DNA of 14,305 bases from Acidimicrobiia bacterium (lineage in GTDB: Bacteria > Actinomycetota > Acidimicrobiia > Spongiisociales > UBA5794): the NCBI GenBank assembly GCA_013695075.1, contig JACDBE010000323.1, positions 1-14,305 on the forward strand, in the 5' to 3' direction. Below are positions 1-6,842 of the stretch, piece after piece. The notes below the pieces were generated by a model. That model was not told the origin of the DNA, did not search any database, and was given only the letters and a program-made list of their open reading frames with translations. Position numbers and translations under genes: made by a program. Numbering within the stretch: the first letter of the stretch is position 1; the number at the start of each line of letters is the position of its first letter.

Positions 1-646
1 CCAGCAGCCCGATGTACACCAGCGACAGGGCAAAGGACCAACCGAAGGAGAACTCGCCGGCGAGGGTCGACTTGATGTTGGCGCCGTAGATGGAGAAGCT
101 CTCCATGAACACATACGTGGAGGCGAAGGCGGCGGCGATGCCCGCCACCACCCGGGCAAACCCGAGGGAGCGGAGCATGAAGTAGGCCGCTATCGGCAAC
201 GCCACCAGACCGGCGATGGTCACCAGTTTGAAGGCGACCCCGTAGGGGAGGAACACGTCGAGCAGCACGGTGATCAGCGCCGGTATTGGGAAGTAGAAGT
301 ACAGGGCGGGGAAGCCGGCGTACCAGTCCATGCTCCACCCGAAGAACCGGCCGTCGGGGAGCAGGGCGTCCTTCAGGTACTGGGGCAGCAGCACATGGGC
401 CCCCATGTCGCCGCCCGATGGGGTGTTGGCGGTGAACAGCGATGGGCTGCCCAGCTGAACGCTGACGTAGGGAAAGCCGTCGGTGGTCGTCACCGACTGC
501 ACCACGCCGGTCATGGCGATGAGGATCACCAGCGTCGACACCGCCACGAGGCCGAGGACGAGCAGCTTGTCGGTGCGCTCGTTGCTCGGCGGGGTCGTGG
601 TCGGCGGCGGTGCGTCCTGGGGTCGGATCAGCGTGCTCGTCGACAC
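1..646 (-). CDS. GT-C-type membrane protein (PTPS-related domain), 3' end outside window
   Basis: The first 215 codons of a multi-spanning membrane protein; the rest lies beyond the left edge. A Pro/Thr-rich cytoplasmic tail (residues 1-25) is followed by a membrane segment at about 28-50, then a polar loop with GGDMGAHV (D80, H84) and a W-x-x-G-F-P stretch near 108-113. Further hydrophobic segments lie at about 121-135, 139-157, 165-182 and 203-215. An Asp in the first outer loop after TM1, followed by a His and a G-x-P turn, is typical of GT-C glycosyltransferases. It most resembles the membrane '6-pyruvoyl-tetrahydropterin synthase-related' family (PF10131), which does not make pterins. 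I infer a lipid-linked sugar transferase acting outside the membrane. The start is GTG: a TACGCT box sits 7 bp upstream, there is no Shine-Dalgarno, and no other start fits. The exact family is from memory. Confidence 0.72.
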   Translation of the reverse strand, partial: MSTSTLIRPQDAPPPTTTPPSNERTDKLLVLGLVAVSTLVILIAMTGVVQSVTTTDGFPYVSVQLGSPSLFTANTPSGGDMGAHVLLPQYLKDALLPDGRFFGWSMDWYAGFPALYFYFPIPALITVLLDVFLPYGVAFKLVTIAGLVALPIAAYFMLRSLGFARVVAGIAAAFASTYVFMESFSIYGANIKSTLAGEFSFGWSFALSLVYIGLL

Positions 647-653
647 AACCGCA

Positions 654-659
654 AGCGTA
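654..659 (-). promoter_or_regulatory. Putative -10 box (TACGCT) for a leaderless transcript
   Basis: TACGCT on the minus strand ends 7 bp before the GTG at 646, so transcription would begin at or next to the start codon. It matches the actinobacterial TANNNT -10 pattern. I see no convincing -35. The same layout precedes three other genes in this window, which raises confidence. Confidence 0.45.
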
Positions 660-677
660 CCGGGGCGGGGCGGCTAA

Positions 678-962
678 TCAGCCACCGTTGGCCTCGATGT
701 CGTCCAGCTTGCCGACGTACCGGGAGCGCCGCCTGCCCTCCTCCCACCAGTAGGCGTAGTAGTACGGGCCGTGCGGGCAGCGAGTGCACGACGCCTTGCC
801 GCAGCGAACCAACTGGCGGCGCAGACTCACCTTGGACGAGGGGTTGTCACCAAGGGCAACTCCCCGCCGCTCCAACCGGGCGGTGGCCAGGATGAGCAGG
901 CGGCGCAGCTGGTGCTCGTCCATCTCGCGCACCGCCTCGAGGACATCTCTGTCAATGGGCAT
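678..962 (-). CDS. Small DUF6788-like protein, 94 aa
   Basis: A 94-residue basic protein. Residues 1-35 form an amphipathic, helix-like part (DVLEAVREMDEHQLRRLL). Residues 48-85 carry RCGKASCTRC (Cys54, Cys59, Cys62), then PHGPYYYAYWWEEGRRRSRYVGK. The pattern R-C-G-K-x-x-C, HGPYYY and a basic R-x-R-Y-V end matches what I recall of the DUF6788 family, whose function is unknown. The clustered Cys and His (54, 59, 62, His64) could bind a metal, and the basic aromatic end could bind nucleic acid; both are inference. The ATG at 962 lies one base after the DUF3499 stop and has no clear Shine-Dalgarno, so translation probably re-initiates from the gene upstream. The longer open frame extending to 1154 is a shadow of DUF3499 with no relevant homology, so I did not use it. 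Confidence 0.75.
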   Translation of the reverse strand: MPIDRDVLEAVREMDEHQLRRLLILATARLERRGVALGDNPSSKVSLRRQLVRCGKASCTRCPHGPYYYAYWWEEGRRRSRYVGKLDDIEANGG

Positions 963-963
963 C

Positions 964-1188
964 TCAGGCGACGTTGGCGACGGGGTGCGGCGTGGGCACC
1001 ACGCCGCGGTCGTCGTTGAGCCGCCAGCCGGACGGTGGGGCGAATCGATCGCCGTGGGTGCGGCACAGCGGGTAGTCGACGAACCGGTCGAAGCTGGCGT
1101 CGAGGTCGCGCAGCCACGCCGTCCGCTCCCGATAGGAGAACCACATGAGGGCACCCGCCGGGTCCGGGCACTTGGCGCACCGCTTCAT
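964..1188 (-). CDS. DUF3499 family protein, 74 aa
   Basis: A 74-residue protein with CAKC (Cys4, Cys7) and CRTH (Cys42, His45), a possible zinc-ribbon arrangement. Between them lies a strand-rich stretch (ALMWFSYRERTAWLRDL) and after it FAPPSGW. The spacing and the 'x-C-x-x-H-x-x-R-x-x-P-x-G-W' end are characteristic of actinobacterial DUF3499 proteins (Rv3259-like). Function is unknown. In mycobacteria its homologue lies near whiB2, fbiA and fbiB, and here fbiA/cofE lie within 5 kb. The start is the ATG at 1188: a -35/-10 pair ends 7 bp before it, which suits a leaderless mRNA. A TTG at 1224 in the same frame would add 12 residues but falls inside that promoter. The next gene begins one base after the stop. 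Confidence 0.85.
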   Translation of the reverse strand: MKRCAKCPDPAGALMWFSYRERTAWLRDLDASFDRFVDYPLCRTHGDRFAPPSGWRLNDDRGVVPTPHPVANVA

Positions 1189-1195
1189 GGCGTGC

Positions 1196-1224
1196 AAGGT
1201 AGGCGGGGCCGTTGCGATCACCAA
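1196..1224 (-). promoter_or_regulatory. Putative promoter for the DUF3499 gene
   Basis: On the minus strand, TTGGTG (1224-1219), a 17-bp spacer and TACCTT (1201-1196), followed 7 bp later by the ATG at 1188. The -35 keeps the TTG core and the -10 fits TANNNT. The distance implies leaderless transcription. This would allow DUF3499 and DUF6788 to be expressed apart from the upstream glycosyltransferase operon. Confidence 0.5.
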
Positions 1225-1271
1225 GGACCCGACGGAACGCCGGGGAGCGCCCCGCTACCGGACAAGCATTC

Positions 1272-1682
1272 TCAGGGTGCCGGCGCGGTGACCCGCCTCG
1301 CCGCCGCCACCGCCCGGCTCACCCATCGTCGGGAGGGCACCCCGGTCCACTGTTCGATGATCGCTCCGTCGCCGTCCACTACCACCGTCAAGGGGACGGC
1401 GCCGACGCCGGCACGCTCCATCGTCGCCGGTTCCAGCTCCCAGGTGACCTCACGCGGTCGCAGCCCGGTGGCCGCCAGCATGGACCGCACCGTGGCGCAG
1501 TTGGCACATTCGGTGGAGGTGAACAGGACCAACCCGCCAGGAAGGCCGGCAGCACGCAGATCGATGGGCTGGGGGGTCTGCCTGTGACCGGCGACCATCC
1601 GGGCCAGCACCACCACGATCAGGGCTGCGGTCGCCAAGGCGACCAGACGGACGACCGGGTCGTCAGCCATCACCCCCGCCAC
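1272..1682 (-). CDS. Membrane-anchored thioredoxin-fold protein
   Basis: A 136-residue protein with one N-terminal membrane segment (residues about 10-31) and a thioredoxin-like domain (about 49-130). It has a strand (GLVLFTSTECANC) ending in the redox motif Cys59-Ala-Asn-Cys62, and a VGAVPLTVVVD segment with the expected cis-proline (Pro97). I infer an extracytoplasmic thiol-disulfide role. It follows the secreted DUF5719 protein, whose mature part has two cysteines, which makes that protein a possible substrate. The CANC active site is unusual next to the common CGPC or CPHC, so I cannot say whether it oxidises, reduces or isomerises. The GTG start at 1682 has AGGA 7 bp upstream; ATG at 1670 is a possible alternative. 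The usable Shine-Dalgarno lies inside a 26-bp tandem repeat. Confidence 0.75.
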   Translation of the reverse strand: MAGVMADDPVVRLVALATAALIVVVLARMVAGHRQTPQPIDLRAAGLPGGLVLFTSTECANCATVRSMLAATGLRPREVTWELEPATMERAGVGAVPLTVVVDGDGAIIEQWTGVPSRRWVSRAVAAARRVTAPAP

Positions 1683-1736
1683 CGGTCATTCCTGCACGCC
1701 GATCCCGGCGGTCATTCCTCCACGCCGATCCCGGCG
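1683..1736. repeat. 26-bp tandem duplication at a gene junction
   Basis: Two adjacent copies with period 26 differ at one base (G at 1694, C at 1720). The right copy contains the last codons and stop of the DUF5719 gene (ending G-V-E-E-stop). The left copy is non-coding and supplies the AGGA upstream of the thioredoxin-like gene. Confidence 0.85.
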
Positions 1737-3094
1737 ATAAAGGCCACGCCGTCGCCCGACTCCACCGTCCAGGCGGCGCTGATGGGTTGGGGGGCGGAGA
1801 CCTCGTAGCCGTACACATCGTCACCCTGGGGAAGCACGATGCGGGCGATGCGGCGGGGTCGCAGCACCACCTTGTCCGGTTCCAGGGTGTCGATACCCAG
1901 CGGCTGCAGGGTGACCGTCACCCGCTCCGAGCCGCTGTTGAGCACCCACAACGCCGATGCCGCCGTCGGCAGCGATCCCGGACCGGGGAGCAACCAACGC
2001 AGCTGCGGCACCCCTGCACCGACCGTGCCGGCGATGCGGTCGGTGGCATCGCCGACGGCGGCGCCATCCTCACCGGTGCTGATGTCCTCGGCGATCACCA
2101 CCGCCGACACCGGGTCGGACGCCCGCAACCGCAACCCGAAGGGCCCCCCGATGAGATCCCCCACCGGGATCGACATCGGCGAGCCGGGCGGGACGGTGAC
2201 CACCCTTGCACCCCCGACGAAGTCCTCCTGGCTGTACACGTCGATCTCGACGGTGACCTCGACCGCCCCCGGGTTGGAGACCACCACCCGCGGGTTGAGC
2301 CCGGTCTGGCGGACCACCGGGAACTCCCAGGTGGTGCCCAGCCCGGTGCCTGGCCAGGTCGCCTCATCGACGGCGGAGGCGACCACCATCGACGGGATCA
2401 CCACCCCCTGGTCGGCGGTGATGGTGAGACTCAGGGTCTCGATAAGCGACACCAGCCGGTTGAGGTCGACGGTGAGCCAGGACCGGCCGGGGACGTCGAG
2501 GGCGGCCAGGTCCACCAGACCCACCGCACCGAACTCGCTGGTGCCGGTGACGGTGACCTTGGCCTGGTCAGGGAACGGGTTGAACAGTCGCAGCGTCGAT
2601 TGCCTGCCCTCGCGGGTGGTGCCTCCGGGCAGGTGCCACAGCTTGGGCACCGACGAGTTGCAGCGATCTCCCGCCACCAGGGTTGATCCCGAAGCCAGGT
2701 CCTCGGTCACCACCGCCGACACCGCCGCAGGTCCTGCGGTGAACTCGACGTACGCCGGAGACGGGCCACGCCGCACCAGCGAACCGACCTCGATGGGTTC
2801 GGCGGTGGGGCCCCCGTAGGCGAAGGCCTGCTGGGTGGGTTCGACGTTGGGTACCTCGTTGGGCATGGTTATCTCGACATCGGTCGGCGAGGTGGCGGCC
2901 AGCATCAGCCAGCCATCCCGGGTGCCATCAGCGGCCAGCCAGGGGCAGTACCACACCGTCCCCGATGCCGTGGCCTCCTCGGCGACAACGGCCGGCCCGG
3001 TGAAGGACGGGCTCTCGGCGGCCTCCGGCCGGGGCAGGGAGACGGCAGCCAGCCCGGTGACCACGGCAATCGCCAGCAGCAGCAACCGTCTCAT
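1712..3094 (-). CDS. DUF5719 family secreted protein, 460 aa
   Basis: A 460-residue protein with a signal peptide: MRRLLLL, a hydrophobic core to about residue 20, then a probable cleavage site near PEAA (about 24-27). The mature part is rich in beta-type repeats (for example VVVSNPGAVEVTVEIDVYS), with short 'W-x-C-P-W' and 'GDRC' motifs that each carry a Cys. It lacks any enzyme motif I recognise. Length, composition and position right after a large GT2 membrane protein match the actinobacterial DUF5719 family, of unknown function. The ATG at 3094 has a strong AGGAGG five bases upstream, and its ATGA overlaps the glycosyltransferase stop, so the two are translationally coupled. I infer an extracytoplasmic partner of that protein in cell-envelope glycan assembly. 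An in-frame extension to 3253 is a shadow of the upstream gene. Confidence 0.85.
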   Translation of the reverse strand: MRRLLLLAIAVVTGLAAVSLPRPEAAESPSFTGPAVVAEEATASGTVWYCPWLAADGTRDGWLMLAATSPTDVEITMPNEVPNVEPTQQAFAYGGPTAEPIEVGSLVRRGPSPAYVEFTAGPAAVSAVVTEDLASGSTLVAGDRCNSSVPKLWHLPGGTTREGRQSTLRLFNPFPDQAKVTVTGTSEFGAVGLVDLAALDVPGRSWLTVDLNRLVSLIETLSLTITADQGVVIPSMVVASAVDEATWPGTGLGTTWEFPVVRQTGLNPRVVVSNPGAVEVTVEIDVYSQEDFVGGARVVTVPPGSPMSIPVGDLIGGPFGLRLRASDPVSAVVIAEDISTGEDGAAVGDATDRIAGTVGAGVPQLRWLLPGPGSLPTAASALWVLNSGSERVTVTLQPLGIDTLEPDKVVLRPRRIARIVLPQGDDVYGYEVSAPQPISAAWTVESGDGVAFIAGIGVEE

Positions 3095-5850
3095 CGGAAC
3101 CTCCTTCCCCATATCGACGTACCCAGCAGCCCCACGAAGAACACGAGGGCGACGATCCCCAGGGTACGACGGATCTGGATGGGCTCGAACCCGACGATCG
3201 CGGCGGCGGACACCTCGTTGCCCCAGGACACCGCTTCCCACTCCGTCCCCCATCGGCTGTTGGCGGTGTCGGCGATGAAGACCCGGCCGGTGCCCGGCGC
3301 CGCCCGCGCAAACCCGGTGCCATCTACCTGCCAGCCGGTGCCGGGGCGGATCCGCCGAGCCCCTTCGGCATCCGAGGCGTAGGTGGGGCTGCGCAATCCC
3401 TGGAGCGGCACCAGATCCAGCTGGCTGGCAAAGACCGCCTGGAACGGGCTGTCACCGGTGAAGATCACCCATCGGATGCCGAAGGGTGCAAGAGCCTCGC
3501 CGCCCCGGAACGATTCGCCGGCGATGAGGTCCTCCAGGGTGTCGGTGAGTGCCTCGTCCACCGCCGCCGACTCGGGGAGACCCACCTCCCACAGTGCGGG
3601 CGACGGTGCCGACAGCACCCGGTAGGCGGCCCCATCCACCAAGCGGGACTCGCCGGGGAGGGTGTCCGGGGGCCCGATGAGCAGCACCCGCGATAGGGCC
3701 GGCTTGCCGTCGGCGGCGGCGGTGAAACGCAGCGCCTCGCTCAACCGGTCGTTGGGCAGCCCAGCCCTACCGGGCAGGAACACCAGCACTGCCGAGGTGA
3801 CCAGCGCCATGGCCCCCACAACCCCGATCCCGGCAACGACACGACGCCAGCCGGTCACCAACCTCACCTGGGTGATGACCTCCAAGGCAACCCCACACAC
3901 GATGGTGGTGCCCAGGGCGGTGACGGCGGTGCCAGCCAGCTCGACGTGCCGGCCCGGACCGATCTCGGCGGTTCGGGCCACCAGCACCCCAACGGCGGCG
4001 ATGACCCCACCCCACCCGGCAATCTGCGACAGGCGTGCCGGGGCCGCCACCAGAGCGCACACCAGGGCGGCAAGAGCCGCCACTACCAACAACCATCCCG
4101 GATCCCAGAATGCGTCGCCGGCCGAAAGGTAGGAGCGGAGGTCGGTGACGGCGACCCAAGGCAGCAGGATGGGGAGAGCCAACAACGCCCCCAACCCGGA
4201 CACCCCAGCGGCGCGCCACGGTCCCGGCTCACGGGGGGTGATCAGCGCCAGACCGGACAGAGCCGCCACCGGGACGAGCAACAGGGCGGGCGCCGCCAGG
4301 GCCAGCAGCCCGCTGACCCACCCGGCGGCGGCCACCCGACCGATCCATCCCGACCGGTGGCGGGGCGCCCGGGACAGGGGTATCCGCAGCGCCCAGGGGA
4401 GGATCCCCAGAGCGACCATCGTCCCCAGTCCCGTCCCCTCGGCTATGGCACGGCCCGCCGGACCGGCCATCAGGGCCAGCCCGGCCATCGTCCCCGACAC
4501 GGCATTCACCCCCCAGGTGCGCAAGAGGCGCACGGCGCCCCAAATGCCGGCGAGGAACGCACCGCCGATGAGCACACCCGCCGCCAGTCGGGGAGATCCG
4601 AACATGATGGTCTGAGCCATGCCGGCCAGGGCGGCGAACGGTTCCAAGGGCTCGGTGCTCCCGAAGCCGCCAGGATTCCATCCGCCGGCGTATGCCCCGG
4701 CGAGGTCGAGACCCGAGGGCGGCAGCGGAAGGCTGTATCCAACGGCGGGGAACCCGTTCCACAGCGTCCTGGTGGCGACGGCGACGAAACCTACCGCCGC
4801 CGCACCGACCACGAAGGCCGGCTGGCGCAGTTCGCGCCCGATCTCGGTGAGGCTGAGCCGGTCGTCTCCGGGCAGCCGCTCGCGTAGGGCGGCGCCGGTG
4901 TCCGATCCCAGCCGGCGCAGATCGGTCGACCCCCGCAGCTGGAACCGAAACAGCTCCTCGTCGCCGGCCACCCGGTTGGTCCTGGCCGCCGCCCGGGCCC
5001 GCAACGTCGACGGAAGCCGGGTCAGGTTCCACCCCCACGCCTTGAGCCATCCCCACAGCGTCCACCGTCCCAGGAAGGGAGCCGCCACCGCCTCCAGCAG
5101 CCCCACCAGGAACCGGATGGGGAGCACCCATCCCAGGGTCAGCGGGCTGTACACCTTCACCATCGCCCTGATCTCGCCGGCGTCTTCCCGCCAATCGGAG
5201 CCGACCACCTCGGGGACGAGGACCTCAGAGGAGGGCACCACCACCACCCGGGCCCCGCGCAGCCGCGCCCTTTGGCACAGATCGATGGAGGCGGCGGTTG
5301 GGGGGAGCAACGGATCCGGGCCGCGCAGCCCGCGCAGCAGGTCTCGGCGCACCAGCATCGAGGCGCCACCTACGGCGGCGACATCGCGCACCACGTCATA
5401 CTGGCCGTGGTCGACCTCACCGTCATCGATGCCGGTATACGGGGCGCCGAACACGTCGGTAGCGACGCCCACCGACACCAACCGGTCCGGGTGGTCCAGA
5501 TACAACAGCTTGGATCCGGCGATGCCGGCGGCGACGTCCTCGCGCTCGGCCTCGACGAGCAGCGCCTCCAAGGCGTCCGGGCGGGGCTCGGCGCCGCCGT
5601 GGACGATCCACACGTGGGTGATTGCCGGGTCCAACGACGACAGCAGGGCACCCACCGACGACATCCATTCGGTGCCGGCCCCGTCTGCCGCCTTCCGACC
5701 CTCCCGGTCGCCGCCCACCATGACGATCCGGGCGGCGCCGTAAGCTTGCCGGCTCACCGCCGACAGCGTGGCAGGCACGGCTGCAGGGTCGCCGACGACA
5801 ACGGCAACCGCGACCGCAAGAGGGGGTGCATGCACCGGAGCAGCAGACAT
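3091..5850 (-). CDS. Large membrane protein with degenerate GT2 domain
   Basis: A 919-residue protein. Residues about 10-215 align with GT2 glycosyltransferases (PDALEALL, AAVGGASMLVRRDLL, IDLCQRARLRGARVVVVPSSEV). A membrane part follows: segments near 234-260 and 345-360, many more between 405 and 690, and a last one at about 895-913. Residues 700-880 form a soluble, probably outer domain. This GT2-plus-membrane layout next to DUF5719 is conserved in actinobacteria, where family members are often longer than 1000 residues, as I recall. The GT2 motifs are damaged: the usual H-D-D metal site reads His84-Gly85-Gly86, and the acidic pair expected before D-L-C reads Ala187-Ser188. Donor transfer by this domain is therefore doubtful. 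The ATG at 5850 shares CATG with the fbiA start. Open frame extends upstream to 6648 but only as antisense of fbiA. Envelope glycan role is inferred. Confidence 0.8.
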   Translation of the reverse strand: MSAAPVHAPPLAVAVAVVVGDPAAVPATLSAVSRQAYGAARIVMVGGDREGRKAADGAGTEWMSSVGALLSSLDPAITHVWIVHGGAEPRPDALEALLVEAEREDVAAGIAGSKLLYLDHPDRLVSVGVATDVFGAPYTGIDDGEVDHGQYDVVRDVAAVGGASMLVRRDLLRGLRGPDPLLPPTAASIDLCQRARLRGARVVVVPSSEVLVPEVVGSDWREDAGEIRAMVKVYSPLTLGWVLPIRFLVGLLEAVAAPFLGRWTLWGWLKAWGWNLTRLPSTLRARAAARTNRVAGDEELFRFQLRGSTDLRRLGSDTGAALRERLPGDDRLSLTEIGRELRQPAFVVGAAAVGFVAVATRTLWNGFPAVGYSLPLPPSGLDLAGAYAGGWNPGGFGSTEPLEPFAALAGMAQTIMFGSPRLAAGVLIGGAFLAGIWGAVRLLRTWGVNAVSGTMAGLALMAGPAGRAIAEGTGLGTMVALGILPWALRIPLSRAPRHRSGWIGRVAAAGWVSGLLALAAPALLLVPVAALSGLALITPREPGPWRAAGVSGLGALLALPILLPWVAVTDLRSYLSAGDAFWDPGWLLVVAALAALVCALVAAPARLSQIAGWGGVIAAVGVLVARTAEIGPGRHVELAGTAVTALGTTIVCGVALEVITQVRLVTGWRRVVAGIGVVGAMALVTSAVLVFLPGRAGLPNDRLSEALRFTAAADGKPALSRVLLIGPPDTLPGESRLVDGAAYRVLSAPSPALWEVGLPESAAVDEALTDTLEDLIAGESFRGGEALAPFGIRWVIFTGDSPFQAVFASQLDLVPLQGLRSPTYASDAEGARRIRPGTGWQVDGTGFARAAPGTGRVFIADTANSRWGTEWEAVSWGNEVSAAAIVGFEPIQIRRTLGIVALVFFVGLLGTSIWGRRFR
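5825..5836. promoter_or_regulatory. Perfect 12-bp palindrome, possible operator
   Basis: GGTGCATGCACC is a perfect inverted repeat whose 3' end lies 12 bp before the fbiA ATG. It falls inside codons 5-9 of the divergent glycosyltransferase gene. A dimeric regulator could bind here and affect both directions. This is inference from position and symmetry only; in GC-rich coding DNA a 12-bp palindrome can arise by chance. Confidence 0.3.
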
Positions 5851-6817
5851 GGAGAATCGCATTCTGGGGTCAGAAGGGGCATACCGCAATCTTCCGGTGG
5901 TGGTGGGCGGTGGCGTCGGCGGAGCGCGCATGGCTCGGGCGCTGGCGGCGGTGGTGACCCCGGCGTCGCTGCGGGTCGTGGTCAACGTCGGCGACGACGA
6001 CGACATGTACGGGGTCCGGGTGTGTCCCGACATTGACACCGTGGTGTACACCCTGGCGGGAATCGAGGGAGCCGAAGGCTGGGGGGTGGCCGGTGACACC
6101 TCGGTCGTGCTCGACCGGCTGGCGGTGCTGGGGGTGGACACCACGTTCCGGCTGGGCGACACCGACCTGGCCACCTGCCTGATGCGCACCGAGCTGCTCG
6201 CCGACGGCATGCCGCTGTCGGCGGTGACGGCCCAGATCGCCGCCGGTCTCGGGGTGAAGGCGACGGTGGTGCCGGTCACCGACGACCCGGTGCGCACCCA
6301 CATCCGCACCACCACCGGAGAGTGGCTCGCCTTCCAGGAGTACTTCGTGCTCCGACACCACCAGGACCTGGTGGCGGAGGTGATGTTTGCCGGAGCGGAT
6401 GTCGCCGCCCTGGCACCCGGGGTGGCCGACATGATCGCCGCCGCCGAGGTGGTGATCATCGCCCCGTCCAATCCGATCCTGTCGATCCGGCCCATGCTCG
6501 CCATCCCCGGGTTCTCCAACGCCCTCGCCGCCCACCGGCGGGTGATGGCGGTGAGCCCCTTCTTTGCGGGTAGGGCGGTGAAGGGTCCCGCCGCCGAGGT
6601 GCTGGCATCTCTCGGATTGCAGCCGGGAAATCTCGGGGTGCTCGACACCTACCGTGGCCTGCTGACCGACCTGGTTGTCGATGACGGCGACGCCGCCGAG
6701 GTGGCCGGGCTGGAGACGGCCGGGGTGGCGATCCACGTCGCCCCCACCCGGCTCACCGGTCCCGACCAAGGGGCACCCCTGGCCCAACGGCTGCTCGACA
6801 TCGCCACGAGCAGATGA
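5849..6817 (+). CDS. fbiA: FbiA/CofD: Fo 2-phospho-lactate/phosphoenolpyruvate transferase
   Basis: A 322-residue cytoplasmic enzyme that transfers a three-carbon phosphate moiety from a GDP-activated donor to the deazaflavin Fo, giving (dehydro)F420-0. Visible family motifs are GGGVGGAR (20-27), VVNVGDDDDMYGVRVCPDIDT (residues 44-64), LGDTDLATCLMRTELL (about 102-117), VTDDPVRTHI (143-152), FQEYFV (162-167) and APSNPILSIRPMLAIPG (205-221). Length is as expected. The ATG at 5849 is chosen because it lies 11-19 residues before the nucleotide-binding loop and has GGAG eight bases upstream. A longer ATG at 5768 would lie antisense inside the divergent gene. CofE follows after 25 bp. It diverges from the glycosyltransferase operon, and the two start codons overlap. 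Confidence 0.95.
   Translation: MENRILGSEGAYRNLPVVVGGGVGGARMARALAAVVTPASLRVVVNVGDDDDMYGVRVCPDIDTVVYTLAGIEGAEGWGVAGDTSVVLDRLAVLGVDTTFRLGDTDLATCLMRTELLADGMPLSAVTAQIAAGLGVKATVVPVTDDPVRTHIRTTTGEWLAFQEYFVLRHHQDLVAEVMFAGADVAALAPGVADMIAAAEVVIIAPSNPILSIRPMLAIPGFSNALAAHRRVMAVSPFFAGRAVKGPAAEVLASLGLQPGNLGVLDTYRGLLTDLVVDDGDAAEVAGLETAGVAIHVAPTRLTGPDQGAPLAQRLLDIATSR
5861..5889 (-). promoter_or_regulatory. Putative promoter of the glycosyltransferase operon inside fbiA
   Basis: On the minus strand, TTGCGG (5889-5884), a 17-bp spacer and CAGAAT (5866-5861), 10 bp before the ATG at 5850. The pair lies inside fbiA codons. The -10 is weaker (C in the first place) than the other boxes here. Because the two start codons overlap, any promoter for the minus-strand operon must lie within fbiA or further away. 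Confidence 0.35.
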
Positions 6818-6827
6818 CCGGGCTCCG

Positions 6828-6833
6828 TACGAT
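6828..6833 (+). promoter_or_regulatory. Putative -10 box (TACGAT) before cofE
   Basis: TACGAT ends 9 bp before the cofE ATG, in the 25-bp gap after fbiA. It fits TANNNT, and there is no Shine-Dalgarno before cofE. It could give cofE and the glycosylase a second, leaderless transcript besides read-through from fbiA. No clear -35 is visible. Confidence 0.4.
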
Positions 6834-6842
6834 GGCGGCGCC

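Noticed and set aside
3946..4887. A 313-codon plus-strand frame opposite the glycosyltransferase
   Set aside because: Gln/Gly/Pro/Arg-rich shadow frame in the membrane-coding region of the minus-strand gene, with no domain.
5851..6648. N-terminal extension of the glycosyltransferase by 266 codons
   Set aside because: It is antisense to fbiA and Ser/Thr/Pro-rich without motif; the GT2 fold begins right after the ATG at 5850.
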